Positions 24,982-33,943 of a DNA stretch of 64,000 bases are shown here, one piece after another. Source of the DNA: Phycisphaerae bacterium (lineage in GTDB: Bacteria > Planctomycetota > Phycisphaerae > Phycisphaerales > SM1A02); the NCBI GenBank assembly GCA_016795065.1, contig JAEUIU010000066.1, forward strand, positions 124,001 to 188,000, written 5' to 3'. A program made the translations under genes and the position numbers. The notes under the pieces were generated by a model that had not been told where the DNA came from, searched no databases, and worked only from the letters and a program-made list of their open reading frames with translations. Each line of letters begins with the position of its first letter. The stretch's first letter is position 1.

Positions 24982-25734
24982 CTAGTGAAAGGTTGGGGGT
25001 GTGTTCGTTGGCTTCGGATCGCTATCCAACAGGTCCGGGCGGCGGAGCCGCGTCCGCTCGAGCCTTTGCATGTCTCGCCATTTCGCGATCGACCCGTGGT
25101 CGCCGCTCAACAGCACGTCTGGGACGGGTCGGCCTCGCCATTCGCGGGGCCGGGTGAAGTGCGGGCAGTCCAAGAGCCGAGGCCCCAGAGGCGTACCGCA
25201 CGGACCAGTGGGGCCAGAAGCGAAGGAGTCCTCCGCCGCCGATCCTTCGTGGCCGAGCGCTCCGGGTTGGAGTCGCACGACCGCGTCGAGGACGAGCATC
25301 GCCGGCAGCTCGCCGCCTGAGAGGACGAAGTCGCCGATCGAGATCTCGAGGGGTTGCAGTTCCTCGATCACCCGCTCGTCGATGCCCTCGTAGTGGCCGG
25401 CGATGAGGAGCAGCCGCTCCTGTCTCGCCAGCCATTCCACCCGGCTCTGCCGCAAGGGTTCGCCTTGCGGGGTCATGAGCAGCCGGACGGCAGGCCTGGG
25501 GTCCATCGCTTCCACGGCACACACACTGTCGAACACCGGCTGGCACATCATCACCATGCCGGGTCCGCCCCCGAAGGGACGGTCGTCCACCTTGTTGTGC
25601 CGATTGTCCGCCCATGCTCGAATGTCGTGAACGTGGTAGCTCACGATGCCGTTCTGGGCGGCTCTCCCGACGATGCTTGTCCCAAGCACCTGCGGGAACA
25701 TGTCTGGGAAGAGGGTCAGGACGTCGATACGCAT
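24982..25734 (-). CDS. trmD: tRNA (guanine-N1-)-methyltransferase TrmD
   Basis: 250 residues. Methylates G37 of tRNAs that read CNN codons, preventing frameshifts. Landmarks: MRIDVLTLFPDMF, DRPFGGGPGMVMM, the SAM trefoil-knot region LLLIAGHYEGIDERVIE, ISIGDFVLSGGELPAMLVLDA and the C-terminal FTRPREWRGRPVPDVLLSGDH. All catalytic segments look present. Located between rpsP and rplS, but rimM, which normally sits between rpsP and trmD, is missing. Confidence 0.97.
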   Translation of the reverse strand: MRIDVLTLFPDMFPQVLGTSIVGRAAQNGIVSYHVHDIRAWADNRHNKVDDRPFGGGPGMVMMCQPVFDSVCAVEAMDPRPAVRLLMTPQGEPLRQSRVEWLARQERLLLIAGHYEGIDERVIEELQPLEISIGDFVLSGGELPAMLVLDAVVRLQPGALGHEGSAAEDSFASGPTGPCGTPLGPRLLDCPHFTRPREWRGRPVPDVLLSGDHGSIAKWRDMQRLERTRLRRPDLLDSDPKPTNTPPTFH

Positions 25735-25802
25735 GGCTGGGTCTCAACACATGCTGCGGCGAAGGTCCGGACGCCCTTCTGCACCCGTGGGGTGCTTCGT
25801 TC

Positions 25803-26096
25803 TTACTTCTTCTTGGCGCCCTTGTTGGCGCTCTTGGCCGGCTTCACCTCGATGCCGAGCTTCCGGAGAAGATCGCGCACGGTGTCGCTGGGCTGGGCGC
25901 CAACCTCGAGCCAGTGCTTGACACGCTCGGTGTCAAACTTGATCTGGGCGGCGTCCTTCCCCTGGGTGGCCATCGGGTCGTACCACCCAAGTTCCTCGAT
26001 GACGCGGCCATCGCGCGGGCTGCGCTTGTCCATGGCACCAAGGCGATAGAACGGACGATGGGCGCGGCCCATGCGCTTCAGACGGAGTACAACCAT
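25803..26096 (-). CDS. rpsP: 30S ribosomal protein S16
   Basis: 97 residues from ATG 26096 (MVVLRLKRMGRAHRPFYRL); GAGG lies about 11 bp before it. Conserved: KRSPRDGRVIEELGWYDPM and DTERVKHWLEVGAQPSDTV. The C-terminus is Lys rich (SANKGAKKK). It leads the operon rpsP-trmD-rplS. The 68 bp between its stop and trmD hold no rimM. Confidence 0.97.
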   Translation of the reverse strand: MVVLRLKRMGRAHRPFYRLGAMDKRSPRDGRVIEELGWYDPMATQGKDAAQIKFDTERVKHWLEVGAQPSDTVRDLLRKLGIEVKPAKSANKGAKKK

Positions 26097-26247
26097 TGGA
26101 GAATCCTCGTCAGCGTCCACTTCGGTCCCGTCGCGCACATGCGCGACTCGGCAAACCGGGCGGACCGTGGAGCGGGACAACGAAGGAGGACCCTTCAGCC
26201 GTCACTCACCGTGCGGACCACCTTCAGCGGGCGGATGCGAAGGGGGA

Positions 26248-26276
26248 ACGGTAGTGGATTCCTCCCCGCGACGCAA
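26248..26276 (-). promoter_or_regulatory. Possible rpsP-trmD-rplS promoter
   Basis: Minus strand: TTGCGT (26271-26276), 17-bp spacer, TACCGT (26248-26253), about 150 bp before the rpsP ATG. Each hexamer matches consensus only in part; position and spacing are the main support. Confidence 0.3.
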
Positions 26277-26346
26277 CGGCTTGCATGCTCTCCACTACGG
26301 CGGACGATGTGGGGAATCGCGCGGGCGAACCGGTTATCGGGGCCAT

Positions 26347-27033
26347 TTACGCCGCTCCCGAGGTCACCATCCGGGCAATCGCGATGCAGTAGAGAAGGCC
26401 ACCGACCTTGGCCCAGAGGATCACCTTCGAACCGATCCCGGTGGCGAAGATCACCACCAGAAAGAGGATCCCAAACCGCTGCATGCCCTCGGAGTAGTAG
26501 AGGCGGTGGGTCGTCCGGCTCATGTTGGCGACGATTGCCGCACCATCGAGAGGCGGGGCGGGAATCAGGTTGAAGGCAAAGAGGGCGATGTTCAGGGTGC
26601 CGCCGACGATGAAGACCTGGAGGAGCTTCTCGTCGCCGCCCTGAAGGACGTCGACCGGTGAGACGTCGGCCCGGCCGCAGAGGACGCCGCCAATCGTCAA
26701 CAGCACCACCGCCAGGGCGAGGTTCATGAGAGGCCCGGCCGCCGAGACCCAGACATGCCCCCATCTGCCCCAACGGAAACGATTGGGATTCACAGGCATC
26801 GAGCCCCACGTGATCCCGGCGATGGCGAAGGCAAGGAGGGCGAAGCCGCCCATGTGCACGAGCGGATTCCAAGTCATGTGCCCGAGATCGCGCGGCGTGC
26901 TGTCGCCCTGCTGCAGCGCTGCCCAGCCGTGGGCCAATTCGTGCAGGCAGATGGAGACGACCACCCACATCACGAAGAGGTAGAGGATCCAGTACTGGCC
27001 GTCTTCAAGAAGGGGGCGGGCCCACCATTGCAT
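26347..27033 (-). CDS. Site-2 protease family (M50) membrane metalloprotease
   Basis: 228 residues, five or six transmembrane helices. The zinc site is HELAHG in VVVSICLHELAHGWAALQQG, and the second ligand region is NLIPAPPLDGAAI. WGHVWVSAAGPLMNLALAV carries the conserved AGP..N segment. There is no PDZ domain, so this is a compact S2P homologue rather than RseP. Substrates of this subgroup are largely unknown. It lies upstream of rpsP on the same strand, 54 bp after the GH38-like gene. Confidence 0.9.
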   Translation of the reverse strand: MQWWARPLLEDGQYWILYLFVMWVVVSICLHELAHGWAALQQGDSTPRDLGHMTWNPLVHMGGFALLAFAIAGITWGSMPVNPNRFRWGRWGHVWVSAAGPLMNLALAVVLLTIGGVLCGRADVSPVDVLQGGDEKLLQVFIVGGTLNIALFAFNLIPAPPLDGAAIVANMSRTTHRLYYSEGMQRFGILFLVVIFATGIGSKVILWAKVGGLLYCIAIARMVTSGAA

Positions 27034-27087
27034 GGGGCGATCGTAGCGGAGCGCGGCGCGCTCGGCGAGTCGTAGTGCCGTCCACGC

Positions 27088-29895
27088 TCACACCGTCCAC
27101 GCCCCGAGGAGGATCGCCAAGTCCGCGCCGTTGACCGTTCCGTCGCCGTTGAGATCAGCAGACGGCGTGCCCCACGCGCCAAGGAGGATGGCCAGGTCCG
27201 CCCCGTTCACCACGCCGTCGCAGTTGAGGTCGACCGGAGCGCATCCTTCCCCAACCAGGAACCGGAAGGTCCGAAGCTGTTGCGAAGCGAAGCTGACGGG
27301 AAGAACGTCGCCCAACGGCTCTTCCTCTCCCTCGTCGGTCTCGACATGGCTTGTGCGTCGGACGCCTGCGACATCGAATCCGAGGGCTGTGATGTTGGCG
27401 GTCGTTGGGCTGTCGCTCAGGTTCCAGCTCCGCACGATCACGCCGCTGCCGATGCCCTCTTCCGCCGGCTTCACTGCCCAGACGAGGACATCCGGGTTTG
27501 AGACGGCGAGGAGCGAATGGATCGTTGCGGGCAGCGGCGCGGTCGGGCCGCCCGTGGCTGCGACGGCCACCAGGGGGTTCTGTTGTGCAAGAGCGACGCG
27601 CATCGCGCTCGGCGCTGTGTAAGACGCCGAGGTGGCAAGGGCGAAGCGCTGTCGGAAGGAGCTGTCGCCACCCTGGTTCTGGATGCCCAGCCCCGAGCCG
27701 TCCACCTGTCCGCCCGCCAGAACCTTCACGAGCGACGTGTTCGCGTCGAGAACATCCGGCGTGCTGTTGCCAAGCTGCATGAAGAGGCAATCGCTGTTGG
27801 CCAGCGTGACGCCCGCGCCGTCCGAGGCGCGCATGTCGGCGAAGTGGTTGAGGGTGAGCCAGTCGTACCTGGCCCGATCGAGGGCGTAGTGGCCGCCTTG
27901 CGAGATCAGTCTCGCTGTGTTGATCGCCCCGACCTCTTCGTGACGAAGCGTCGGACTGGCCAGCGCGAACCCGAAGCCCCAGGTCTGGATCGCCCCGAAG
28001 TTCTGGGTGATACGGTTGTCGATGTCGACCCGATCACCTTCGCGGTAGAGCGTGATGCGCGTGGTGTGGGCGACCGGTGACGCGGCGACGGCCTTGATGG
28101 TCACCGACACCGGGCCAACGTTCTCAATGGAGAGCGTTCCGCTCGACGCCCCAAGATCGTTCAGGGCTCGGCCACCGACCAATCCGGCAAACTCGCGATC
28201 GGACTGCATGCGATCGATCAGACTCGTGATGGCCCCGCGCCCAGCCACGGTGACGCGATGGTGGCTCGTTTGGTAGGTGAGGGATCCCGCTCCCGATGCG
28301 ACGAGTTCCGCTGCGGGCGTGAACACGCCACCCGCGCCGCTGACGACCTCGAACGTGCGATAGCCGATGGGAGGTACATCGCTGGCGAGCACGCGCAACG
28401 AGGTGACGCCGTCGAGCGTGACGGTTTGCGAAGGCACTTCGGCGCCGGTGGTGACATCGATGACGTGCACCGGACCGCTCGGCACCAATGGCAGGTCAAC
28501 GGCATCATCCCGTTCCCATGAGAGCGGGTTGAAGACGGCAAACCGCGTGGTGCCGACCGGCTCGGGAACGAGCGAACCCACCGCGGCAACGGCCGCGCTG
28601 TGGAGCGCGTCCACGTAGCCAACAACGGTCGTTGCGTTCTGCCGCTGGTAGGTCGCATACGCGGCCTTGCTGATCGGGCCGTCAGCGGTCCAGTCGTGAT
28701 CATGGAAGAGACCGAGCCGTTCCCACGCCTCATCGCGGGCCGACGCGAGAGGCGCCGTGACGTCGGTGCCTTCCAACGCCGCGATCGTGGCTAACGCCTC
28801 GGCCGTGCGCAACCGCTCGATCGACCGCTTCACGGTCGAGGAACTCTCGGCCAACGACGCCAGATACAGCTCCCACTCGTTCCCGTAGGCGAGCGACTCG
28901 CTTGGTAGGGTTGCCCCGTAGGTCGACTCGAACTCGGTGAAGAAGTCGGTCTCGTTGGAGACGATGACCTGCCGCGTGGCGTTGGTCAAGGATTGGGCGA
29001 CGGTGACAAACTCGCCAGTCAGGGTCTTGAGATCGTCCCAGCCCTTGCCGAACGCGCCGATGACGTCGTAAGGGTAGCGGGCGGCGAATCCGTTGAACGG
29101 GGCGTTCGTCGTCACATAGCTGACAGCGGCACTGGGATTCCTCGCCTCGGCGTAGCCACCTAACGATTCGTTCCCGGCGAGCATCGAGTTCCACTTCATG
29201 AGGACCCGCTGCCCGTCCGGTCCGGTCCACCAGTAGATGTCATGCTCGCGATCCCAGGCGTCCTCAACCTTCGATGCGCAGCCGCAAATGCCCTTCCACG
29301 ACCACTTCGCCCCGCTGCCGGCGAAGAGCGAGGCAAGGCCTCGCGGGATCACCTGGTTCTCCATGGTGATGACCAGCGGAAAGCGCGTCTCATAGCGCCG
29401 CTCGAGATGGCCTGCGTAGTACATCGTGCGAAGGACATCCTCGACCGGAGCGCCGCCGTAAAGCGTCACGATCGGTGTCATGGGCGCGGTGAACTGACCG
29501 AGCTTCACGCGCTCCATCAGGGCGTCGAATTGAGCGGGGCTCCGCTCCTCCTCGAAGACGCGGAGCCAGTAGGAACCGTCGAGGTTGAACTTGCTTCGGT
29601 ACTCCGGCGGGTTAGACGCGGTCGAGTCTGCCAGCGCCGAGTAGAAGTCGATCATCTCGAGGAACGCCGCGCGGTAGGTCGCCTCGTCGGCGGTCCACAT
29701 GTAGTCGGTGTGGTCATCACAGGCGATGTAGACTCGCTTGACCGCGCCTTGGGCTGCCTGTTGCGCAGCGATCGGTGCGTTGGGATGGAGTTCAAGCAGG
29801 AGCGACGGGCGGGTCCGGGCAGGCGAGGGAGATTCCTCGGCCGAACTGATTGTTGCGACACTCAACCCGACAGCGAGAGCGACCAGGACGTGCAT
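27088..29895 (-). CDS. Secreted GH38-like glycoside hydrolase with dockerin-like tail
   Basis: About 935 residues. ATG 29895 is chosen because MHVLVALAVGLSVATISSAEE is a clean signal peptide; a longer start at 29946 would break it. The N-terminal region VYIACDDHTDYMWTADE followed by FNLDGSYWLRVFEEE resembles the GH38 alpha-mannosidase catalytic domain, and the central beta-rich part (RFAVFNPLSWERDD, LTYQTSHHRVTV) resembles the family's C-terminal domain. The catalytic Asp was not pinned down. The last 50 residues form two dockerin/EF-like repeats, each with GADLAILLGAW, typical of Phycisphaerae exported proteins. It would act on mannose-containing glycans outside the cytoplasm; the substrate is inferred. 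Confidence 0.8.
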   Translation of the reverse strand: MHVLVALAVGLSVATISSAEESPSPARTRPSLLLELHPNAPIAAQQAAQGAVKRVYIACDDHTDYMWTADEATYRAAFLEMIDFYSALADSTASNPPEYRSKFNLDGSYWLRVFEEERSPAQFDALMERVKLGQFTAPMTPIVTLYGGAPVEDVLRTMYYAGHLERRYETRFPLVITMENQVIPRGLASLFAGSGAKWSWKGICGCASKVEDAWDREHDIYWWTGPDGQRVLMKWNSMLAGNESLGGYAEARNPSAAVSYVTTNAPFNGFAARYPYDVIGAFGKGWDDLKTLTGEFVTVAQSLTNATRQVIVSNETDFFTEFESTYGATLPSESLAYGNEWELYLASLAESSSTVKRSIERLRTAEALATIAALEGTDVTAPLASARDEAWERLGLFHDHDWTADGPISKAAYATYQRQNATTVVGYVDALHSAAVAAVGSLVPEPVGTTRFAVFNPLSWERDDAVDLPLVPSGPVHVIDVTTGAEVPSQTVTLDGVTSLRVLASDVPPIGYRTFEVVSGAGGVFTPAAELVASGAGSLTYQTSHHRVTVAGRGAITSLIDRMQSDREFAGLVGGRALNDLGASSGTLSIENVGPVSVTIKAVAASPVAHTTRITLYREGDRVDIDNRITQNFGAIQTWGFGFALASPTLRHEEVGAINTARLISQGGHYALDRARYDWLTLNHFADMRASDGAGVTLANSDCLFMQLGNSTPDVLDANTSLVKVLAGGQVDGSGLGIQNQGGDSSFRQRFALATSASYTAPSAMRVALAQQNPLVAVAATGGPTAPLPATIHSLLAVSNPDVLVWAVKPAEEGIGSGVIVRSWNLSDSPTTANITALGFDVAGVRRTSHVETDEGEEEPLGDVLPVSFASQQLRTFRFLVGEGCAPVDLNCDGVVNGADLAILLGAWGTPSADLNGDGTVNGADLAILLGAWTV

Positions 29896-29942
29896 GCAAA
29901 CAGCGTGGCACGACAGCGTCGAAACGCAAGCTCGAAAAGGCG

Positions 29943-31481
29943 TCACGCCTCAAAGGTGACCTCGCCGCCGAGGACGGTCATGAGCACCCTCGGTTGGTGA
30001 TTCACCCAGTCGCAGTCATAGGGGTCGCGATCGAGCACCACGCAATCGGCCAGCCGGCCGACGCGCAGGACGCCGGCGTCGAATTGGAGGCACTCGGCGG
30101 CGGTGCGTGTGTACGCCACCAACGCCTCGTGGATGGTGATGTTGTCCTCGGGTCGGAAGGGCGTGCCGGCGAGATCAAGGCCGGTGATCGCGGCGGCCAT
30201 GCCGCGGATCGGATCGGGGCTGACGACCGGCCAGTCGCTTCCGAAGGCAAGCCGCCCACCGGCGTCGGCCAACGCCCGGAAGGGGAAGAAGCGATTGAGC
30301 CGCTGCGGACCGAGTTTCGACAAGGCGCTGCGACAGTCGTAAGGCTTGTGCAGCGGCTGCATGCTGACAAACCGGCCGGCAAAGCGATGGATGTCGGTGG
30401 GAGCGACCGTCTGGGCGTGTTCGATGCGCACCGGCGGGGCGTCGGGCCCGTCGGTGTCGTCGATGGCGTTGAGCGCGACGTGCACCGCCTCGTCGCCGAT
30501 GGCGTGGACCGAGGGCGAGAGGCCGCTTGAGCGCACAAAGCGCATCCATTCCGTGAGAACACCGCGCTGGGCGTATTCGACGAACATGCCACGGCTCTCC
30601 GGCGCATCGGTGTAGGGTTCGAACATGCGGGCGGTGCGCTGGCCGAAGGCACCGTCCACGAATGCCTTGCTGCCTATGATTGCTAGCCGATCGCCGTTGG
30701 AGAACGAATGGGCGAAGGAGAGGTCGAGCGGCCAATCGCGATGGAAGAGGGTGACCAAGATGCGGACGGCCAGATGGTCGCGCAACGCCTCAAGGTGGTC
30801 CTCGATGATGTTGGGCGTCTCCATGCCGCCGACGGCAGTGACGCCCAGCGATGCCAAGTACTTTCCGGCCTTCGTGAGGGCGTCACGCATGAGATCGGAC
30901 CGGAGCGGGGGGATGTGCGGCAGGAGCAGCACCCAAGCGGCCGATTCCTTCAGTACCCCCGTGGGTTCGCCGGTGGCGTCCCGGAGAATCTGTCCGCCCG
31001 GCGGATCCTCGGTCAAGCGGTGATGGGCAGCCAAAATCCGAAGGGCCGCCTCATTCACCACGCATCCGTGGTAGTCCATGCGCCAGCACACGCATGGATG
31101 TTCGCCTGCCACAGCGAGCCACGACTTGTCGGGTCGTTCGCCGCCAGCGAGGTTCTCCTCGCTCCAATTCCGGGCAATCACCCACTCGCCGCTCCGCGAT
31201 CGCGAAGCGCGTTCCGCCACCAAGCGCTCGAAGTCCTTGCGGCTCCGGGCCGGCTCCAGGTCGACTTGGGCGAGCGTTTCCGCGCCCATCGCAAAATGGA
31301 CATGCGAGTCGATGAAGCCGGGGAGCACCGTGCGGCCCTTGAGGTCGATGATCCGTCCGGTGGGGATTTTCGGGTCGAGTTCGGCTACCCGTCCATGGCG
31401 AAAGGCGATCGCGGTTGCCGTGGGGCGATCGAGGTCCATGGTGTGGATCCGGGCCCCTACCAGGGTCATGTCATCGCGCAT
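29943..31481 (-). CDS. Amidohydrolase family protein (YtcJ-like)
   Basis: About 512 residues from ATG 31481 (MRDDMTLVGARIHTMD). The frame runs further upstream without family features. Metal-dependent TIM-barrel hydrolase: GRTVLPGFIDSHVHFAMG holds the first two histidines, SVHAIGDEAVHVALNAID another, VRIEHAQTV a further His, and LAFGSDWPV the Asp. The composite beta domain ends LADCVVLDRDPYDCDW. Members hydrolyse amides or imines; specific substrate unknown. It precedes the GH38-like gene by 48 bp and may be cotranscribed with it. Confidence 0.92.
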   Translation of the reverse strand: MRDDMTLVGARIHTMDLDRPTATAIAFRHGRVAELDPKIPTGRIIDLKGRTVLPGFIDSHVHFAMGAETLAQVDLEPARSRKDFERLVAERASRSRSGEWVIARNWSEENLAGGERPDKSWLAVAGEHPCVCWRMDYHGCVVNEAALRILAAHHRLTEDPPGGQILRDATGEPTGVLKESAAWVLLLPHIPPLRSDLMRDALTKAGKYLASLGVTAVGGMETPNIIEDHLEALRDHLAVRILVTLFHRDWPLDLSFAHSFSNGDRLAIIGSKAFVDGAFGQRTARMFEPYTDAPESRGMFVEYAQRGVLTEWMRFVRSSGLSPSVHAIGDEAVHVALNAIDDTDGPDAPPVRIEHAQTVAPTDIHRFAGRFVSMQPLHKPYDCRSALSKLGPQRLNRFFPFRALADAGGRLAFGSDWPVVSPDPIRGMAAAITGLDLAGTPFRPEDNITIHEALVAYTRTAAECLQFDAGVLRVGRLADCVVLDRDPYDCDWVNHQPRVLMTVLGGEVTFEA

Positions 31482-31567
31482 GGTCGCTACTGTATGCGCA
31501 ACCTGCCCGGCGCCGAATGCGGCCCGACAGGCCGACCCCGAGGCACGCCCCGAAGGCCCGACTCCCC

Positions 31568-32278
31568 ATGAATAGCTCCACACGATTTGCAATCGGTTCG
31601 CTCACCCTTGTCGCTCTCGTTGCCTGCACCGAGGCTCCGAAGCCCAAGCCCCCGGCCCCGCCAGTGAAGGCCCCGAACGCGCCTTCCAATCCGCAACCGA
31701 ATGTTCCGGATTCGGGAAGCGTGTCGTTGCCGCCCTCGCATCCGCCGATCGACGTGCCAGCCCTTCCGGCCTCCGATCCGGCGGGATGGAAGACTTCGAC
31801 GGCAACCGACGACGCCAACAAGATCGAAGTCGCAGGGCTCGAGATGCCAAAGCCCGCCACCTGGGTTTGGCAGCAGCCGACGATGCAGTTCCGCACCCTC
31901 CAGTACTCGGTGCCCGCCCCGGGCGATTCGAAGGACACAGCGGAACTGGTCATCAGCCAGTTCATGGGTGACGGCGGTTCGGTCCAGCAGAACGTCGATC
32001 GATGGGCCGGCCAGTTCCGCGACGCCGAGGGCAAGGCCGCGACGCCGAAGCGCGAGGACAAGTCCATCGGCGGACTTCAGGTCACCCTGGTTGAACTCAA
32101 GGGCGCCTACATGGGCATGGGCAGCACCGGCCCGAAGGAGAACACGCTGCAGCTTGGGGCGATCATCGTCGCTCCGGGGCGTTCCATCTTCGTGCGCCTG
32201 AACGGGCCTGAGAAGACCGTCGAGGCCGAGCGGGCCAACTGGGACAAGCTCATCGAGGGGCTGAAGATCGTCAAGTAA
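31568..32278 (+). CDS. Putative lipoprotein of unknown function
   Basis: 236 residues from ATG 31568. Signal peptide with lipobox LVALVAC, so a lipid-anchored protein (MNSSTRFAIGSLTLVALVAC). A Pro-rich spacer follows (PKPKPPAPPVKAPNAPS). The C-terminal domain (WKTSTATDDANKIEVAGL, TAELVISQFMGDGGSVQQN, LVELKGAYMGMG) is beta-rich and not assigned by me. It diverges from the amidohydrolase and is closed by a strong hairpin terminator. Confidence 0.75.
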   Translation: MNSSTRFAIGSLTLVALVACTEAPKPKPPAPPVKAPNAPSNPQPNVPDSGSVSLPPSHPPIDVPALPASDPAGWKTSTATDDANKIEVAGLEMPKPATWVWQQPTMQFRTLQYSVPAPGDSKDTAELVISQFMGDGGSVQQNVDRWAGQFRDAEGKAATPKREDKSIGGLQVTLVELKGAYMGMGSTGPKENTLQLGAIIVAPGRSIFVRLNGPEKTVEAERANWDKLIEGLKIVK

Positions 32279-32300
32279 GCCTTCGCGTGCCAACCAGAAA

Positions 32301-32343
32301 AACAACGACGGGCGCTCCTCCGTGGAGCGCCCGTCGTGTTGTT
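32301..32343. terminator. Bidirectional terminator, lipoprotein / sodA
   Basis: A 13-bp perfect stem (ACGACGGGCGCTC, 32304-32317, with its complement at about 32325-32338). A T-rich tail is present on both strands: GTTGTT on plus and TTGTTTTTCT on minus. It serves the convergent lipoprotein and sodA genes. Confidence 0.8.
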
Positions 32344-32414
32344 AGGTCAGTCACCGATTTGAAGGAGTGTGCGCCCTTCGACCGGCTCAGGTCGCTACGG
32401 CCTGCTCAAACTCG

Positions 32415-33038
32415 TTAGGCGCTGAACCGGCGGCTGGCCTCGGCCCAGTTCACCACGTTCCAGAAGGCGGCGACGTAATCGGGCCGTCGGTTCTGGTAGT
32501 GGAGGTAGTAGGCGTGCTCCCACACATCGAGGCCGAGGATGGGAATTCCGCCCATTTCCGCGACGCCGTCCATGAGCGGGTTGTCCTGGTTCGGCGTGCT
32601 GGTGATCGCCACCGAGCCGTCGCCCTTTCGGATCAGCCACGCCCAACCCGAGCCGAATCGGCCAGTGGCAGCGGCGGCGAACTTGGCCTTCATGTCATCC
32701 ATCGAGCCGAAGGCCTTGGTGATCGCCGCGGCTAACGCTTCGCTCGGCGAGCCGCCCTTGCCGGCGGGTGCGAGCACTTGCCAGAAGAGCGAATGGTTGA
32801 AGTGGCCACCGCCGTTGTTGCGGACCACGCCACGCACCGCCTCGGGCACCTGGGTGATCTTCCGGCAGATCTCCTCGATCGACTTGCTCGCCCAATCCGG
32901 GTGGGACTCAAGGGCCTTGTTCAGGTTGGTGACGTATGCCTGATGATGCTTCGTGCGATGGATGTTCATCGTCTGGGCATCGATGTGAGGCTCGAGGGCG
33001 TTCTCGGCGTAGGGCAGGTCAGGCAGCGTGAAGGGCAT
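32415..33038 (-). CDS. sodA: Superoxide dismutase (Mn/Fe)
   Basis: 207 residues from ATG 33038 ([17 protein letters not shown]), chosen for AGGAGA just upstream. Metal ligands are in [24 protein letters not shown] and [23 protein letters not shown] resembles the Gln-containing segment more often seen in Mn enzymes. No signal peptide, so cytoplasmic. It disposes of superoxide; it is monocistronic and ends in a shared terminator. Confidence 0.96.
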   Translation of the reverse strand: MPFTLPDLPYAENALEPHIDAQTMNIHRTKHHQAYVTNLNKALESHPDWASKSIEEICRKITQVPEAVRGVVRNNGGGHFNHSLFWQVLAPAGKGGSPSEALAAAITKAFGSMDDMKAKFAAAATGRFGSGWAWLIRKGDGSVAITSTPNQDNPLMDGVAEMGGIPILGLDVWEHAYYLHYQNRRPDYVAAFWNVVNWAEASRRFSA

Positions 33039-33091
33039 GAAGGTCTCCTGTGGAAATGCGGGATGGAGTGTAGGGCGGGGGTCGCGGCCCG

Positions 33092-33943
33092 TCATCCGTC
33101 GGTCACGATCAGGCCGTCGTAGGCGAGGCGCATTCGATCGGGCAATCGCGGATCGAGTTCCGCGTGCCGAATGTCGTGGGTCATGTGGATGAAGTAGGTC
33201 TGGTCCGCGCCGATCCGCTGGGCCGCGTCAATGGCCTCATCGACCGTGAAATGAGTTGGGTGGGCTCGGTAGCGAAGCATGCCCAGCGCGAGTGTGCGAA
33301 GCCCCGAGAGAAGCCGCCACGAGGCGGGGGGGATGGCGCTGACATCGGTGCAGTACGCCAGCGGGAATGGCCCGGGCTGGGAGGCTGCAATCTGGCCGTC
33401 GGCATCGAGCACATCGGCCCGGAACCCGAGGACCGGCAATCGGCCGTGGAGGAGCGGGACCGGCGTGATGCGAAGGCCAAAGAGGTCGAAGGGCTTCGAC
33501 TCGTCGATGCGGCGCGGGATGAGGTCGGCGACGAAAGAGTCGTTGACGTTCTTGTGCCGCTCGAAAATGTGTCGGTAGACCCGCTTCAGGTGATCGAGCG
33601 TGTGCTCGTCGGCCCACACGTCGATCGGCTGCCGCATGATCGCGTTGTAGCGGCGCACGTCGTCGAGACCAAAGGTGTGGTCGACATGGTTGTGCGTGTA
33701 GAGGATCGCGTCGCAGCGGTCGAAGCGATGGCGAAGCGATTGTTCGCGATGATCGGGCGGTGTGTCGATGAGGAGAAGTCGCGGGGCACCTTCGGCGTCT
33801 TTGAAGCGAATCGCCGCCCCGCAGCGGAGGCGGCGGTCACGGGGGTCGTCGGACGTACACACCGCACATGTGCAGCCGATGACCGGCACGCCCGAACTCG
33901 TTCCCGTCCCCAGAAAAAGAAACGCCGCGTCGCCAGGGCTCAT
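33092..33943 (-). CDS. MBL-fold hydrolase, PhnP-like
   Basis: 283 residues. Metallo-beta-lactamase fold with [16 protein letters not shown] at the start, the metal motif [33 protein letters not shown] and [12 protein letters not shown]. The [15 protein letters not shown] segment near residue 25 is the extra metal site known in PhnP and related cyclic-phosphate phosphodiesterases. The substrate is not certain. Its ATG overlaps the thiE stop by 4 bp, so the two are cotranslated, and a repair or salvage role next to thiamine synthesis is possible. Confidence 0.9.
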   Translation of the reverse strand: MSPGDAAFLFLGTGTSSGVPVIGCTCAVCTSDDPRDRRLRCGAAIRFKDAEGAPRLLLIDTPPDHREQSLRHRFDRCDAILYTHNHVDHTFGLDDVRRYNAIMRQPIDVWADEHTLDHLKRVYRHIFERHKNVNDSFVADLIPRRIDESKPFDLFGLRITPVPLLHGRLPVLGFRADVLDADGQIAASQPGPFPLAYCTDVSAIPPASWRLLSGLRTLALGMLRYRAHPTHFTVDEAIDAAQRIGADQTYFIHMTHDIRHAELDPRLPDRMRLAYDGLIVTDG

